Origin: Ampelocalamus luodianensis
Lineage: Eukaryota; Streptophyta; Magnoliopsida; Poales; Poaceae
DNA: 64,000 nucleotides
NCBI GenBank assembly: GCA_036346255.1
Contig: CM070632.1
Span: 22,523,408 to 22,587,407 of the forward strand
Direction: 5' to 3'
The position numbers and the translations under genes are program-made. The notes below the pieces were generated by a model that was given only the letters and a program-made list of their open reading frames with translations, ran no database searches and had not been told where the DNA came from. This document shows, in pieces, positions 44,819 through 57,511 of this stretch. Each line of letters opens with the position of its first letter. Position 1 is the first letter of the stretch.

Positions 44819-45074
44819 GGAGGGTAGTCTTTGTAAAAGGAGAGGTCATGGCCAAGGAGGGTGGTCTTTGCAAAATAGGGAGGTCGTGGCTAAAGGGGGT
44901 GGTCTTTGTAAAAGGGGAGGTCGTGACCAAGGAGGGTGGCCTTTGAAAAAGGGGAGGTCATGGCCAAGGAGGGTGGTCTTTGCAATAGGGGAGGTCGTGA
45001 TCAAGGAGGGTGGTCTTTGAAAAGGGGAAGGTCGTGGCCAAGGAGGATGGTCTTTGCAAAAGGGGAGGTCATGG
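44806..45074 (+). repeat. 39-bp minisatellite in LTR G
   Basis: About seven units with GAGGTC(A/G)TGGCCAAGGAGG and GGTCTTTG, adjoining the 27-bp array. The shared start GAGGTCGTGG suggests it grew from the same unit. Confidence 0.88.
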
Positions 45075-47674
45075 GAGTGTTAACCGTGCGTAGTCGAATG
45101 ATAAAAGTATTTGACTACACAACAGTGGTCGTGAAAAGCAAAGGTTCAACTGCTTTGCCACGATCGAACGAACCAGTGAAAGAGCCAGGGAAAGAACTAG
45201 AGAAAGAAAATGGGAGAAAGACCAGGGAAACATTTAGATAAAGAACAGGGTAGCTCAAACTGGGAGGAGCATCTGGGCCACTAGGAACGTACTGGTACGG
45301 AGCTGGTGGTACAAGCTAGCTAGAGCTGTGCTGGCAACGGAGGTCCGTGACAGCGAGAGAGAAAATCTAAGCTCCAACAGTGGCTTGAGGAAGGAGGGTA
45401 GCCTTCGATCTGCTGGGTAGCTCCATGGCAGCAAGTGAATGGTCCAGAAGGGATGTCTTGGAGTATTCTGGTCAGAGGAAAAGGAAAGAGTGATATCATT
45501 GGCAATTCCTGTGCACCAAGAGGAAGAACCGATTGAGGGGAAACACCCTTTTGGGGTTATGGATGTGAGCGAACGCATACATAGAGGGAGGGGCCTTACT
45601 GATGGGTACCAACGGCGAAGGCTATGGCGTTGTGGCAACACCAAGTCGAAGCGAGCACTCGAGACCAACTGGAGCTCAAGTTCGCTTGGGGAAGGAAGAG
45701 AGTGGAACCAGCACTAGAATGGTGAAGAAAGGTAATAAGGAGCTTGGGGTCGCTATATATATATATCAGCAAGAGGCAGGGATGGTCCTGAGAGTCTATG
45801 ATGCATTTGGCATGGCACGACAAGGAGGAATGATTGGTGCTGTTGAAGGAGTGGCAGCATAGTGTAGGCGACGAGATGGTTTGAGCGACGACAATTAATG
45901 GCTGATTGATAGCCGTCGCCAGCACACCTGCCTGGTTGCACTGTTTTGACCACCGCTGGTCAAAGGAACAGTAAAACAAAAGGATGAGAGGCTAGTGATC
46001 TCAGAGTGGTTTACATAATACTTGTATTTCCCTAACTTAAGTCCTTAGACCTTAGGGTTCTCTGATCTAGTGCTAATCACTCTGGTAAGAATATATGATG
46101 CAGTCAAATTAAGACTTTGAAAAGGCAATCAAAAGCGCAACAATAGTCATGACCTAAAAAGTTTTAAAAATCTCATATTTTTGCATTTATGGATTTTTGG
46201 GCTGTTACACACGGCATTGCAATTATCCCCACGTTAAAACCCCCCAATCTATTCCACCCCTAGGGCTTTAGCGCTGCCACAATCCAACTTTTAGGGTTTT
46301 GGCCATCGCGGTTGTTTCTTCAAATTCCTCCACCGCTAGTGATGCTCCGCCTCGTGGTCTGCACCATTGACTTCCTCATCACCAAAGCTACCTCGCGCAC
46401 TCCTTATTTGCTCCAGGGCGTCTCTGGAGGACAATCCCGACAACAATTATGTTTCGTTCTCCACTCCGACCACAATTTCGGTCAACTCTGTTGTCTTTCG
46501 GTGTCAACACGAGTGTCTCTAGGTGCACAATAACAAGAGCTTCCCAATGCAACCACTCACTTCCGATAAGCCGCCGTCATTCGCTGTTGTCATGCACACC
46601 CGAAGCTCGCCGCTGTCGATCTGATGTAGCATCCTGGTCAGCTAGCCACCTCAGCTTTCCCTATGTGAGTGTCGCCAACATGGCGTCCAGTCAGCATCCA
46701 CGCGCCCACTTGCATGTCCAATTCACCAAGTCCCAGATTGGATCTGGCGTAAACCTAGTCCACATACACTGAGCCACTAACATGTGGGTCCCACATGTCA
46801 TATTTATTTTTATTCATTTTAATTCTGAAAATCCCAGGGCTGACATCATGCTGGAGACATTATCTTATTTGTCTATTGAAGAATAAATCCAAAAATTCCT
46901 TTTAGGTTTTTCTTTAGATTGAAACTTCCAAAAGCCATATCTCTTGCATCCGAACTCCATTTGAGCCAATTCAAATTTCTAAATTCAAGATCTATTTATT
47001 TGAGATTTTTATTTAATTAGTTCATTATTTTATTGGTATTATCATAGCACCAACGTGGGATTGGTTAGATATGATTAGATTGCTTAGCCATGCAACGAGT
47101 CATAATTCCATGTGAGTTGCAAATAAAAATTTGACTAAGTGAATATAGAACTTTATGATAAAACTGTGTGTTGTGTGTTATTACTTTGTGCTAGCATGTG
47201 TTGCACTTAACCAACAAGGTGGGAAAGGATTTGGACTGATGCAAGTGGTAGAAACTGTGTGATATGGTGGAACTGTGTGAATGTGAATAATAATCTGTAT
47301 GGCATAGTTAGAAATTGCAAGTCATGTCTTGGTCAATTAAGGATTTAACTTTGTGCACTATTGAACTTAGCCTTACTGTACGACCACATGTCTGATGGGA
47401 TGAGCTTGACATTGTAAGTTATGGATTCTTGGCATTGACTACTCAGGTAGTAGGTTAGACTGTGTGATAGGATGGAGGTGTGAACTACCAGGTAGTTACA
47501 TCGCGGGTTGATTCGTCGCTTCCTGTCCAACGGTGTGCGTCGGGCTAACTTTCTATGTGGGTTAGACCAGTAGTAAAACACACTGGGAGTGTCAATGTTT
47601 GAGGTGAAGTTTCAGAAAAGTTTTGTTATGACTTGTGCTAGCTACACTGGTTATATCGTGTGGATAAAGTGTGC

Positions 47675-47732
47675 AACCTCTGCAGAGTGTTAAACAATCT
47701 ATTCGAATAGTCACGTCCACGATCATGGACAT
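47675..47732 (+). promoter_or_regulatory. LTR triple-palindrome module, copy 9
   Basis: CTCTGCAGAG, CTATTCGAATAG at 47699-47710, and GTCCACGATCATGGAC. Confidence 0.6.
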
Positions 47733-48049
47733 GCTTGGGGGTTTCACACGAGAGTTATATTTTCATAAAACCTTTGGGAAGGGACAGCTGTGTGATCTAA
47801 GTCATATAGCTGTGTGAATTAAACTGATTAGCTTTGTATCCTTTGTGGAAACAACTGTTGAATTATTATTGTTTATTTGTTTTAAGTTACATTTTGATCT
47901 ATTGTTGTATTCAATTGTAAATGTTTCATTTCTGCAAAAGAACCATAGAGACCATTTCCATTGGAATAAGCTTGCATCTATACATTGCATTCTGTGATAT
48001 ATCTTGCGAGTAAGGTTGTGTACTCATACTTGCTAAATCAAATCAACAG

Positions 48050-48108
48050 AAGTAGAGGAGTCATCGTCTGCATTCGAGGAGGAGTACTACGAAGGTGTTG
48101 CTCGTTAG
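48050..48108 (+). other. Candidate acidic exon b in LTR H
   Basis: After the acceptor AAATCAACAG: AA then GTA GAG GAG, reading VEESSSAFEEEYYEGVAR and TAG. Phase matches the other families. Confidence 0.4.
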
Positions 48109-48389
48109 GTCATTGATCCCAGTCGGTTGCCTGTGGCAAATTGATGGGATTCCATTGGAGTTTATTTTGTTCCACTGCTTATTTAATTATTGCCAGCCCT
48201 ACGAGGCTTAATAAATGTAAACTCGACCATAAGGTCAAAACCATATTTATTATTCAAATTAATTGTTTATGCTATTATTCGACTTGTGTGGATCGATATT
48301 CATCTATGTTGATACTGTGTGCACTAGCGTGATCCTGAACTAATGCAGAATAAACAGAGGGTCCATAATTGTATTTCTGGGTCCCGGCA

Positions 48390-48992
48390 ATACGTCATCA
48401 GAAGTGTTCCCCCATTTCATTGGTCAAACAGAAGTCTTGCAAGGTTCAAACTTAGAAAAAGAAAGCGCCAAGTTTGTATGGGTTATATAACATAACACCA
48501 TCCTACTAGCTCTAACATGACCTAACAGAACCCCCAACACAGAGTGAACTAAGGCCCTGTTTGGCATGGCTCCAACTCTCTGCCAACTTTATGGTTGGAG
48601 CAGGAGGAGCCATGCCAAATGCACATGCTTCGGAAATTTTGTGGAGTGAAGCGGTTCGTAGTAGAAAAACGCAATGTTTGTGAAAACAAAAGGACAAAAG
48701 ATGAAATAGGGGAACATTGTATTTCATTAATTTTGTATTGAATATATAAAATAACATGCTCCAGCCAGGTACATCTTTTGCCTTCTACATCTATGCTTAA
48801 GGAGTAAATCTGATTGGAGATCGCATAGTTCGCCAATTCCCAGCATCTTTGCATGGGGTCTAGTTAATTACATCTGAAGGATAAGCCTACATAATACCTT
48901 CGATTAAGCTGTGCTTGTGGCCATCGTGGTGTTTATGTTGCTCGTGCATATGCAAGTATGGTATTGATGTAGAAGTAGATGGTGATGATGCA
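48390..48992. other. Low-copy spacer with a short hairpin
   Basis: No coding domain. TTTGGCATGGCTCC (48560-48573) and its exact complement (48606-48619) form a hairpin next to GGCCCTGTTT, a sequence common at ends of grass miniature transposons. The other end of such an element is not found. ATGCA at 48988-48992 is the left target duplication of the next solo LTR. Confidence 0.6.
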
Positions 48993-50461
48993 TGTAACAT
49001 CCTATTATTGGACTTGTGTTTCAAATGTAAGAAAATGGCTAAGAATTAAAACTTTTTCTTACATCATGTATTTCCTGTTGTACCAAACAATGCTTGTACA
49101 AGGGATTATGGAAATACAATGTCACAAGTCTATTTGATCCAAACTTTGATATTCCAAAAACGATCTTGTCAAATATTGTGATCATCATTGGGAAATATTT
49201 TTCCTAAGTTTCTGTGATGGTATGTGGCCCCTCTGAAAAATTTCACAATTTTTAGAAATTGTTTGAATATTTTTAGGGGGCAGTCAAACTTATTTGACTT
49301 TCAGTCAAACCTAAAATCAGAGCCTTGCAGAATTTTTGGAGATTTATTCAGAGTATAAAAACCTCTGAAAATTTTACACAAGGTTAATATCCGAGTTAGC
49401 AAGCTCCTGTAAAAATTTCATAATTTTTGGAGTTGTTTTGCTATCTCAAATAAATCCTCCAAAGTCTCTGTTCTAATTGGAAAGTCAAAACCTAAATTCA
49501 CTGTGCTTTGGGTTCGAGTCAGGCTAGGGCTCGAGCCAATCGACTCGGTACAGTCAACTAACTGCACCGAGCCCCTTTAAAAAGCGCGCGTTGAATTTCA
49601 ACCGTTGGATCTTAATCGCGCGGCCCTTGTTCTTTTAAACATTCGGACCCTCCGGTTGCTTGTTCGAATGTCAACCGTTGGATCCCCATACAACCACCCT
49701 GATTCACCAAAACATTCGGACCTTCCGGATGTTTGTTTGAATCTAAGCCGTGTGTTTCTAATCCATGGGCTCGTGTTCTCCTCTGTTGTTTAAACCTCCA
49801 ATCGTCTCGTTCAATCTGAGCCGTTGGATTAAAATCCAACGCTCACCTTTTCCCTCTGTTTGGTTTTAAACTCAGAGGCGTGGCGCAATCTCAGCCGCCC
49901 GATTGAAATCGCAGGGTTTTGGATCGCCCGAGCTTCTCCTCTGGTCATCTTCAACCTCCAGCCGTGCATGAACAGTAAGGGAGGGATGGCAGTGTCATTT
50001 CATGCTCCCTACAGTCGTCCTAGCCGACATTTAGGGGTATGGGAGACACTCTGATCCGTGCCATGCCCTAATGCACCATCTACCACCTTTTTCCTTGTCG
50101 GCCTTGTCTTGTGCTTTGTGCTTTGCCGCCCGAAAAGCGTTTGGTCCAAACCCTAATTCCTTCAAAGCTTTTTAAGCACCCAACACACTTCCTACTGTTT
50201 CTTTAGACCACCCTCAAGCTCCATTTACAGTATTGGAGCTTAACTCCTCAAAACCACCAAATCGCCATTTTTGAACCGAAGAGCTCCATTGGTGTTCTTG
50301 GTGTTCCAGTGGTTCTCCTTCACGTTTCTTTACCATATTCTTATCTCCTTACTATCTTGAACATTTCCCCTCACTTAATGTTGGATTTGATTCGCAGGAA
50401 TTGTCCAATTTGGGGTTTGTTCAAATTCGGCCGATTTTGGTCATCTTCTTCCTCAACACAG

Positions 50462-50554
50462 GTGAGTGCTCCATTTTCAAATTACTTGCTCATGTAGCTT
50501 CTGTGGACCATAATGAAGCTATATTGATGCTTTGGTATCACTCACTTGGCTCAG
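50462..50554 (+). other. Candidate 93-nt GT-AG intron in LTR F
   Basis: CAACACAG|GTGAGTG to ACTTGGCTCAG. Same position and length as the candidate in LTR E. Confidence 0.5.
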
Positions 50555-52404
50555 GGTACCATTTTCAACCTTTCTTCTCCAAGTCCGGCGAGCCTCCACC
50601 GTGGACCAGCTTCTCCGGCCATCTTTGAAGCTTCTCTTCATCAAGGTAGCTTCTTATTAGTCCCTAGAGGCTCTGGCACACGCTTCTTTGGACTGCAGCG
50701 GAGCTTTTTGCTATTTTCATGTTTAGCAGTGAGAGCTCCATTTCCATTTTCCGGCTAGCCGGCGTTCTGGTCTCTCACCGTCGGCGAGGATGCCACCAGT
50801 AGGTTCGTAGTGCTATTGTGATTCCATTTTAGTTCTTAGTTGCCGCCGCCGCGGCCAGTGTCGCCGGTGGCAAGCCGTTGAAGTTACTCGGGAGTTTGCC
50901 GGCAAGAAGCTCCCGTTTTCGTCATTTGGTTAAGGCACATTAATTACCAGTGATTGATAATCATTAGTTCATTAATTGTGTCTTAAGCTGTGTCGTTGAG
51001 CCACTGTCAGTGGGCCCAACATCCTTAAATCATCCACTGGCATAATCCCGTGCGTGTCGGACATCATTAATGACTAATTATTGGTTAATTAATGTGTCGG
51101 AGGTTATCGCTGTCGGAAATTCACTTTTGGGTCTCTGACGTGCGGGCCCTCCAATCTCTTAAATCGCATCTGTGCCAGTCATTAGGTCGCATTAATTGCT
51201 AGTTAATCACTAATCATTGGTGTTTAGTAGTTAATCGCTGTCTTAATGCAACCCTCGGTCTCACTGACATGTGGGTCCTCTTTAAAACCCTCCCCGCGCA
51301 CTTAAATCCCGTACGTAGCACTTTGTTGATCGTGGACCGTCGATCCCGTGATCAACGGCCCAGATCTAAAGTGCATTCGGACCCTCCGGTTGCCTCTATC
51401 ATTCTTGACCGTCGATCTTGAGATCAACGGCTGAGATCTGATATGCATTCGGACCATCCGACTGATGGTGCGCTTTGGACCGTCCATCTGCAGATCTGCG
51501 GCTGTGATTGGCCCAAGCAACCGCACCGTCCGGATGCTTTCCCTCGCGTGAGCCGTTGGATCTTGATCCAACGGTGGGCTTCTGTTAGGTGTCGCGCGCG
51601 TGCGCTGTTCCCGGCGCGTGTGAGCCGTAGGATTTTAGATCAAAGGCCGTTGAGCGTCCACGTCGTATTCTGTTGTTTAGGTTTGTCTCGTATTTGGTAA
51701 GTAATTATTTAACAATGAAAATGGTATAAAACTTTAGAAATTCATAACAAATTCATTGTAAACCCGTTTTAGATGATTCCAATCAGTAATCAATTCTGTT
51801 ATCACTTAAGTTTATTATGAAAATGGAATTAGGCATATTTGATGAGAGAAAATTGGGTAACTAGAAATAACTTGATTTCTGTCACTTTGAATATTCCAGA
51901 AATAGTTTTAAACTTGAAAAATGCATATCTTTTTATGTATAAATCCAATTTGTGCAAAATCAATTTTGTTAATTTCCTCTGTTAGTGTACTTTAATATGA
52001 AATAGGTTTTTAGCATAATTAAAGCTCTGTAAAGTAACTTGCATTAGATTTACAATTTAAAAAAATCATAAGTAAATGTGTATAACTCCAAATTTAGTAA
52101 ATTCAACTTTGTTGTTATTAGGATGTCATAATCTACCTGCTATAAAAATTTCAGACCTAAGATCACTCTGGAAAATTTCGCCATGATCAGTACCAGTAAT
52201 TAATTAGGTTGATTTTAGGCTGAGAAAGAGTATTTTGTCCATATCTTTTGCATGTTAAGTCCAAATTGTATGATTTTTGTTCCTAAAATTATCTAAAATC
52301 ATTCTCTAGCTGCCGTATAAATTTCATTAGATTTGGATGTCTTTTGCTATTGGAGTTTATTTGGTGTTCTTCGCTCTTATTGGTTTATCGTCTTTTCGCG
52401 TTAG

Positions 52405-53760
52405 GTTCCGAAGACAATATTGTTATTGATTCTGAGCCACAGCCATCAGATCCTGCACTCCAGCAAGGCAAGAAGATGTAGCATCATTTGATCATATTGT
52501 TCCTACTATTTTCAAATTCTAATATGTTGTTTGCAAATTCTATGTATGCATTGCTATGTTGTTTTAAACTATTGTCGATAGTTGGCCCAGTAGTTGCATT
52601 ATCAGTAGGAAATGTTGATTCCTCTACTACGAGCCTAGGTTACTTGCTGTGATTTTGGGTTATTTGGATGGACCCTTGTCACTTGGTAGTTACGTGTCAT
52701 TATGCTTAGCCATGCTTAGCTATCGGTAGAAATGGGCGGTTATCGACTTGTCGATAACCTTGATTACACAAACTGTTATAATCTGTATATTTCAGCCTTG
52801 TGCTATGTCTAAATTGCAAAACTAAAACTGAAAATGAAAACAATTTAGACTTGGGCACAATGGTAAGATGGTGTGATCTTTTGGGTGTGAATGGAATGGT
52901 GCCCGGGTCAATTAAGGACCGAACTACTTGTGAGTATCTGTTATCCGAGCATTCTGTGCGTGCTAACCACACTAGAGGGATATGGGACCTCTCTTAGCTG
53001 AGTACTTTGGGGTGTGTTAATTAATGAATCGCGTGGTGGGTTGCATATTTAATTATATGCAACATGGACACGTTTGTGGGGAGAGGAGCACCCGCCGAGG
53101 CCGGTGTATCCTGCTCCACGTATGGGTCCTTGTGATCCATATTTCATCGACTGATCACTAAGGATTAACCCCCATACGTGTGTCTCTTGATTAGGATATT
53201 CCATTGGAAAGGGTTCGTAGGACTTAGCCGTGCTTGCATACCAAAGGAAGTGTGCTTAATAGGTTGGCAAAAGGCGATCCAAGTGTGGGTACATTGGTAC
53301 ACCTGCAGGGATTACAAACTATTCGAATAGCCTCGTCCTAGGTTATGGACACGCTTGGATAAGCTTTTTAAGAGTAGGACTACAACCTTTTATTATTAAA
53401 ACTTGATGGGTGGTATGAATCAGGGATTCATGCTATTTGTGGTGGCTAATGGGTTAGTCACTTCCAGGTGGTTACCTTTAAATATTGTTACTCGCTGTTA
53501 TTTCAATAAGTAAAACTGATTTGTTAAATTGCTTTCAACCTATTATATTATTGCAAATGAAACTTGCTTTGTCCGTCCAAAGAACCATATAACCACATTC
53601 CTTTGATACAGCTTTCATGTAGCTATATATAGGCTTGTTACTAGTAAGTCTTGCGAGTACATTTTTGTACTCACCTGCATTGCTTGTATTGTGCAGAGGA
53701 AGGAAGTGGGTCCGATGGGCCTCACTACGTGAGTTGTCTTTGTGACATGTGTGTGGGGCG
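52405..53760 (+). other. Candidate spliced acidic-peptide exon pair in LTR F
   Basis: Exon a 52405-52467 (after TTCGCGTTAG, ending CAGCAAG before GCAAGA) reads SEDNIVIDSEPQPSDPALQQ, phase 2 + 20 + 1. Exon b from 53697 after GTATTGTGCAG reads EEGSGSDGPHY in the same phase, but its stop has moved beyond the aligned position, so the end shown is approximate. The intron is 1229 bases. Confidence 0.5.
53296..53352 (+). promoter_or_regulatory. LTR triple-palindrome module, copy 10
   Basis: CCTGCAGG (one pair shorter), CTATTCGAATAG at 53319-53330, and GTCCTAGGTTATGGAC. Confidence 0.6.
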
Positions 53761-54095
53761 ATTAGCTTGGCGGTCCGGTCGGTTGCCCTGTGGTGTTATG
53801 TGGCTAACCGGTAGTCTTTTGGTTTAAGCCATCTTATGGCAACTTTTGCTTCCGCTGTTACTTTTGATACTCTTGTCATTTGGCCGGTCGGCTGTGTTGT
53901 AATAACTTATATTATGTATGTCTTTTGGTAGACTTGTTATATTCTGTGTATGGAATTGATGCACGCTTTGGTATGATGTATGTGTGCTGCATTTTCTGGG
54001 AAGCACATATCCATCGAGACGCGGGTTATTCTATTTGTGATACTAGAATCAGTGGAAGGTTAAGTATTACAAGTTTAATAAACCGGGGTCTCACA

Positions 54096-54253
54096 ATGCA
54101 GATGTGCTGATGTTACACGGGTGACTTTGTTCGCCAATGCCCGATTACTATACACCATCGTTGTGTCGGTTCGCGGACAGGATATGCCGATGAAGAGGAT
54201 CATTTTCACCTCGTCAGTGGCCATTCATGGGTACGTTTGCCTTCATCGGATGT
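54096..54253. other. Low-copy host segment between two solo LTRs
   Basis: Continues the sequence left of 48992 once the solo LTR is removed. Its right part from about 54221 recurs at 59299. It ends with GATGT, the left duplication of the next insert. Confidence 0.6.
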
Positions 54254-57093
54254 TGTAACACCCCAGGATCCACATTACCCTGGAATGCTACTTAACCACT
54301 CTACAGCTAGCCAATAATTTCAAGACAAAATTAATTCGGCAAAGAACTCTGAACAAGAAGCACTAGCGGAAGCATAAACAACTAAGGGAAAAAGATGGCG
54401 GTAACAAGTTCAATAATTAAACAACCTCTAGCAGATTAAACAAAGAATGGTTCACAAGACCATCCTTATTTAACAACATAATCATCCACAAATAGTTAAG
54501 CATTTGGCTAGAATTTCATCGTCTTTATTACAACATGAGTTGATGAACCAAGTGCATTATTGTGGTGCCGCTCTACCCATCCCATGAATGCTCAACAATC
54601 ACAGTAGGGGAAACAAGGGTGAGATAAAAATCTCAAAGAAGCAAACTATTTATGAGCTAATCAAACTACAAATAAATATACAACATCATTAAAGTATCCA
54701 TATGTCCACATCCATAATGTGAATCCACATTCATTTACAAGCTAATTAAACTACAAAGATATTAAGCATCAATATCCAATTCTCATAATGAACACAATTA
54801 TAGCCTCAACCATATTTACTACCAAAGATAGTAAAATATTAACAACAAAATCTTGATCAACTCGCTTCATATTATTCACCACTACCACTACCAATGACAA
54901 TAGAGTATTAACATGTTTTACCTCATAACTTTACTATTTCTCACATCCACAACTGCTATCAACGATTACCACAAGAGAGAAGAATCTCATGCCACAATCA
55001 CAACCTCTACCATTCCACAAGGATGAACCCCATTCCACAACCACAACCACAATACTCATACCACAAGAGACTCTCATGAGTCAATTTCACATTGCAACTA
55101 TGAAGTTGCGTTTGTTTGCAAAAATAACTTCACCTCAATATCTTGCACAAGTATGCAAATGATCTTTCCACAATGTAATGCATATGTATGCTATGCTCCA
55201 TCTGCACCTTTACCCGCAAGGTAAAGGTATGCATCGTCTTTCTGACAATGCGATGTTGTACCTGCATCTGATGCCGCGCTATAAGCGGCGACATCCACAA
55301 TGCAAATGTCATGATATGTCATGAATGATATGATATGATAATCATAAACCACAAGAATTTAACCACGGAGATCAACAACATACTCATCATGAATATTTTC
55401 TCATAATCCACATGTGTCTCATTAAGCACAATACCAACGTGTCATAAGACCATTACCACATAACCCACCCGATTCACCAAGATCAAAATCAATCGATCTA
55501 GATGAAACTCTATCACATAGACCACCACATGATCAACATGAAAATAACCACAATGAATTATCAACATGTCCACCTTGAGTTTATTCTCATATTCCGCATT
55601 TGGCTCATTACGCGAATTACCACAATACTACCCAAACTCATCCAAACATAGCAATTGATTAATATCTTGCTACCACATTCTTACTTAGAAAACATGTAAC
55701 CATGGCATATCATTTAACACTACGTCAATCATGCATAGTGCAAGTAGTAAGAAAAACGGGTTAAACCGTAGCACAACCGCTACATTTACTTGCCTTCCAC
55801 GATGCGCACGCGTTAGCGGCAAAGATGATACTCTAAACCTGAGGCTTCACCTCCTAAACAGGTAAAATAATTTCAATTAAGACATAATATACTCAGCGCT
55901 ACTAATCGGCATTCTACATCGCTTACTTGACGACTCAAAACGAGTTTACAAAGCTGAAACTGAAAAACAACGTTTCCTGCCATATACCGTTTCTGGACAG
56001 CGGCACGGTAATTGACAAAACTCATGAACTGGAAGTCAAAAAGAGGTAAACCCAATTTCTGTAGATTCTTAACTGACTAATCTACAATACTCTAGTTGAC
56101 AGGATAAACCAATTCGGCCAAAATATTAGGCTAACCATTGTCTGAACTTTCAGTACAGAAACTGCCTACACAATCGAACAGCAAAACTAAAATGACCATA
56201 ACTTTTAATAGGTAACTCCGAATGGATCGTTCTTTATCAATCTGAAAAGGTTATCGAATTACCTACAATAACCTAGTTGGGTGAACTTTCAGATTCTTCC
56301 AATTTCCCTATCATATTTTAGGAAATATCCAGACAGTTTATTCTCGTCAGATTTCTGGCAGCAGATACTAAATCGACCATAACTTTTGACTCAGACCTCG
56401 GAATCGAGTGATCTTCGCGGCTACTGAAAGATAACGACATAACCCACATAACTCTAGGATATGGAAACTTAAAATTCAGCTTCTAAACACACGAAACAAG
56501 CCGCGCAAGAAACTGGACAGAATTGAATTTGTAGCGGCAGCAATTCAATCCAATCAAACCAATCGAATTCGCATCTAATACAACTTAGACAGCAAAGAAC
56601 GCCTCTCGTTACCCTTGTAGAACCTTGGGAAACGCTGGTTGAATCCAAGAAGAAGATCCCTTCTTCTCCTCCTTTCTCTCCCTTCTTCTTCCTCCGAAGA
56701 CCAGTAGCAAGGAGCAGCAAAGGGGCGACATGGAGGCGTGGCAGCAAAGGGAGGAGGGTTGCTACGGGGCGGCGGGTACTGTAGCTGCGTGCTCTGAAAA
56801 AGACCTAGGGTTTGGTTGGCCCTTCTTAAACCAACTTCCCACTTGGGCCAAACAACGTGGGCGAAAGCCCAAGATTAATTCTCCTCTAAAAACTGATTTC
56901 TCTTTTTAATTCCTGTTAAATACCTTTCTCATTTCAATTAATTCTCTAATGTTAAACAGGATATTACATAATCACTGATGGATACTTTCCTGTTAAGAGA
57001 AATCCCTCTCTAAACTATATTGCACTTGAAAATTCAATAAATTTCTCTTCCCCGAATAATATATTCTCTCAAATTGATATTCGGGGTATTACA
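54254..57093 (-). mobile_element. Solo LTR K (target duplication GATGT)
   Basis: TGTAACACCCC at the left, GGGGTATTACA at the right, flanked by GATGT at 54249-54253 and 57094-57098. The uninterrupted target is seen in the duplicate at about 59330 (TCGGATGTAGACG), which confirms the insertion point. Length is 2840 bp. Minus orientation follows from TGTAATACCCC at 57093 and from GGAAGGCAAG on the minus strand near 55795. Confidence 0.93.
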
Positions 57094-57376
57094 GATGTAG
57101 ACGTGTTACCTTTGCCTCATCGGTGCCCCGCAACGGAGTGTCCGGTCCCGTCTGTTTAGGACATGTTGATGGGGTAGTGACCTTGCCTCGTCGGCACTAG
57201 GCCATAATTTCATCTAACCTCATTGTTCATAGACGGATGGTAATATGATACGTCTCACCTTTGTCGGTCGTAGAAGGACGATATTATATATAGATGATAA
57301 GGTGGCATTTTTCCTCGTTGACACCTGGCAATGGTGCCGATGTATATAGATTATGCGGATGGCAATGGTCGTAGAT
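57094..57376. other. Low-copy host segment, duplicated at 59333-59596
   Basis: No coding domain. It contains the diverged repeated phrases TTACCTTTGCCTCATCGGTG and GTGACCTTGCCTCGTCGGCA. It stops at CGTAGATTATG, where chromovirus LTR sequence begins with a TATGTGTGCTGC overlap. Confidence 0.6.
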
Positions 57377-57498
57377 TATGTGTGCTGCATTTTCTGGGAA
57401 GCACATATCCATCGAGACGCGGGTTATTCTATTTGTGATACTAGAACCAGTGGAAGGTTAAGTATTACAAGTTTAATAAACCGGGGTCTCACAGAGTT

Positions 57499-57511
57499 TG
57501 GTATCAGAGCC
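57499..57511 (+). other. Primer-binding site of element B
   Basis: TGGTATCAGAGCC five bases after the LTR end GGTCTCACA, the same site as in element A. Confidence 0.93.

Larger units (their letters stand above)
43371..46209 (-). repeat. LTR G, minus strand, end missing
   Basis: On the minus strand it starts TGTAACAGCCC at 46209. It has the acidic exon a (44304-44366) and a degenerate palindrome module at about 43455-43495 (ACTCTGCAGAGT kept). The last several hundred bases, including exon b and the LTR end, are lost next to the second LINE tail. It is probably the 5' LTR of element I, as both read minus and lie in the right order. Confidence 0.7.
46210..48389 (+). repeat. Plus-strand LTR H, left end missing
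   Basis: Right end CTGGGTCCCGGCA. From about 47000 onward it is the reverse complement of the solo LTR 7375-10629, so it is the same family. It begins abruptly at the right edge of LTR G. Exon a is not found, but exon b is present. Confidence 0.75.
48993..54095 (+). mobile_element. Solo LTR F (target duplication ATGCA)
   Basis: TGTAACATCC at the left and CCGGGGTCTCACA at the right are flanked by ATGCA at 48988-48992 and 54096-54100. It is 5103 bp of LTR with no internal domain, the longest complete LTR here. Homologous to 13214-17397 and LTR E. Confidence 0.93.

Noticed and set aside
44587..45074. Regular repeats that could suggest a CRISPR array
   Set aside because: Units are head-to-tail with no unique spacers, in a plant nuclear context. 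It is a minisatellite.
54101..54150. A zinc-knuckle-like reading (C-x-C-Y-T-G-D-F-V-R-Q-C) just right of solo LTR F
   Set aside because: It contains a stop, lacks the His, and the ATGCA duplication shows this DNA is continuous with the non-coding sequence left of 48992. Treated as chance or a very old remnant.
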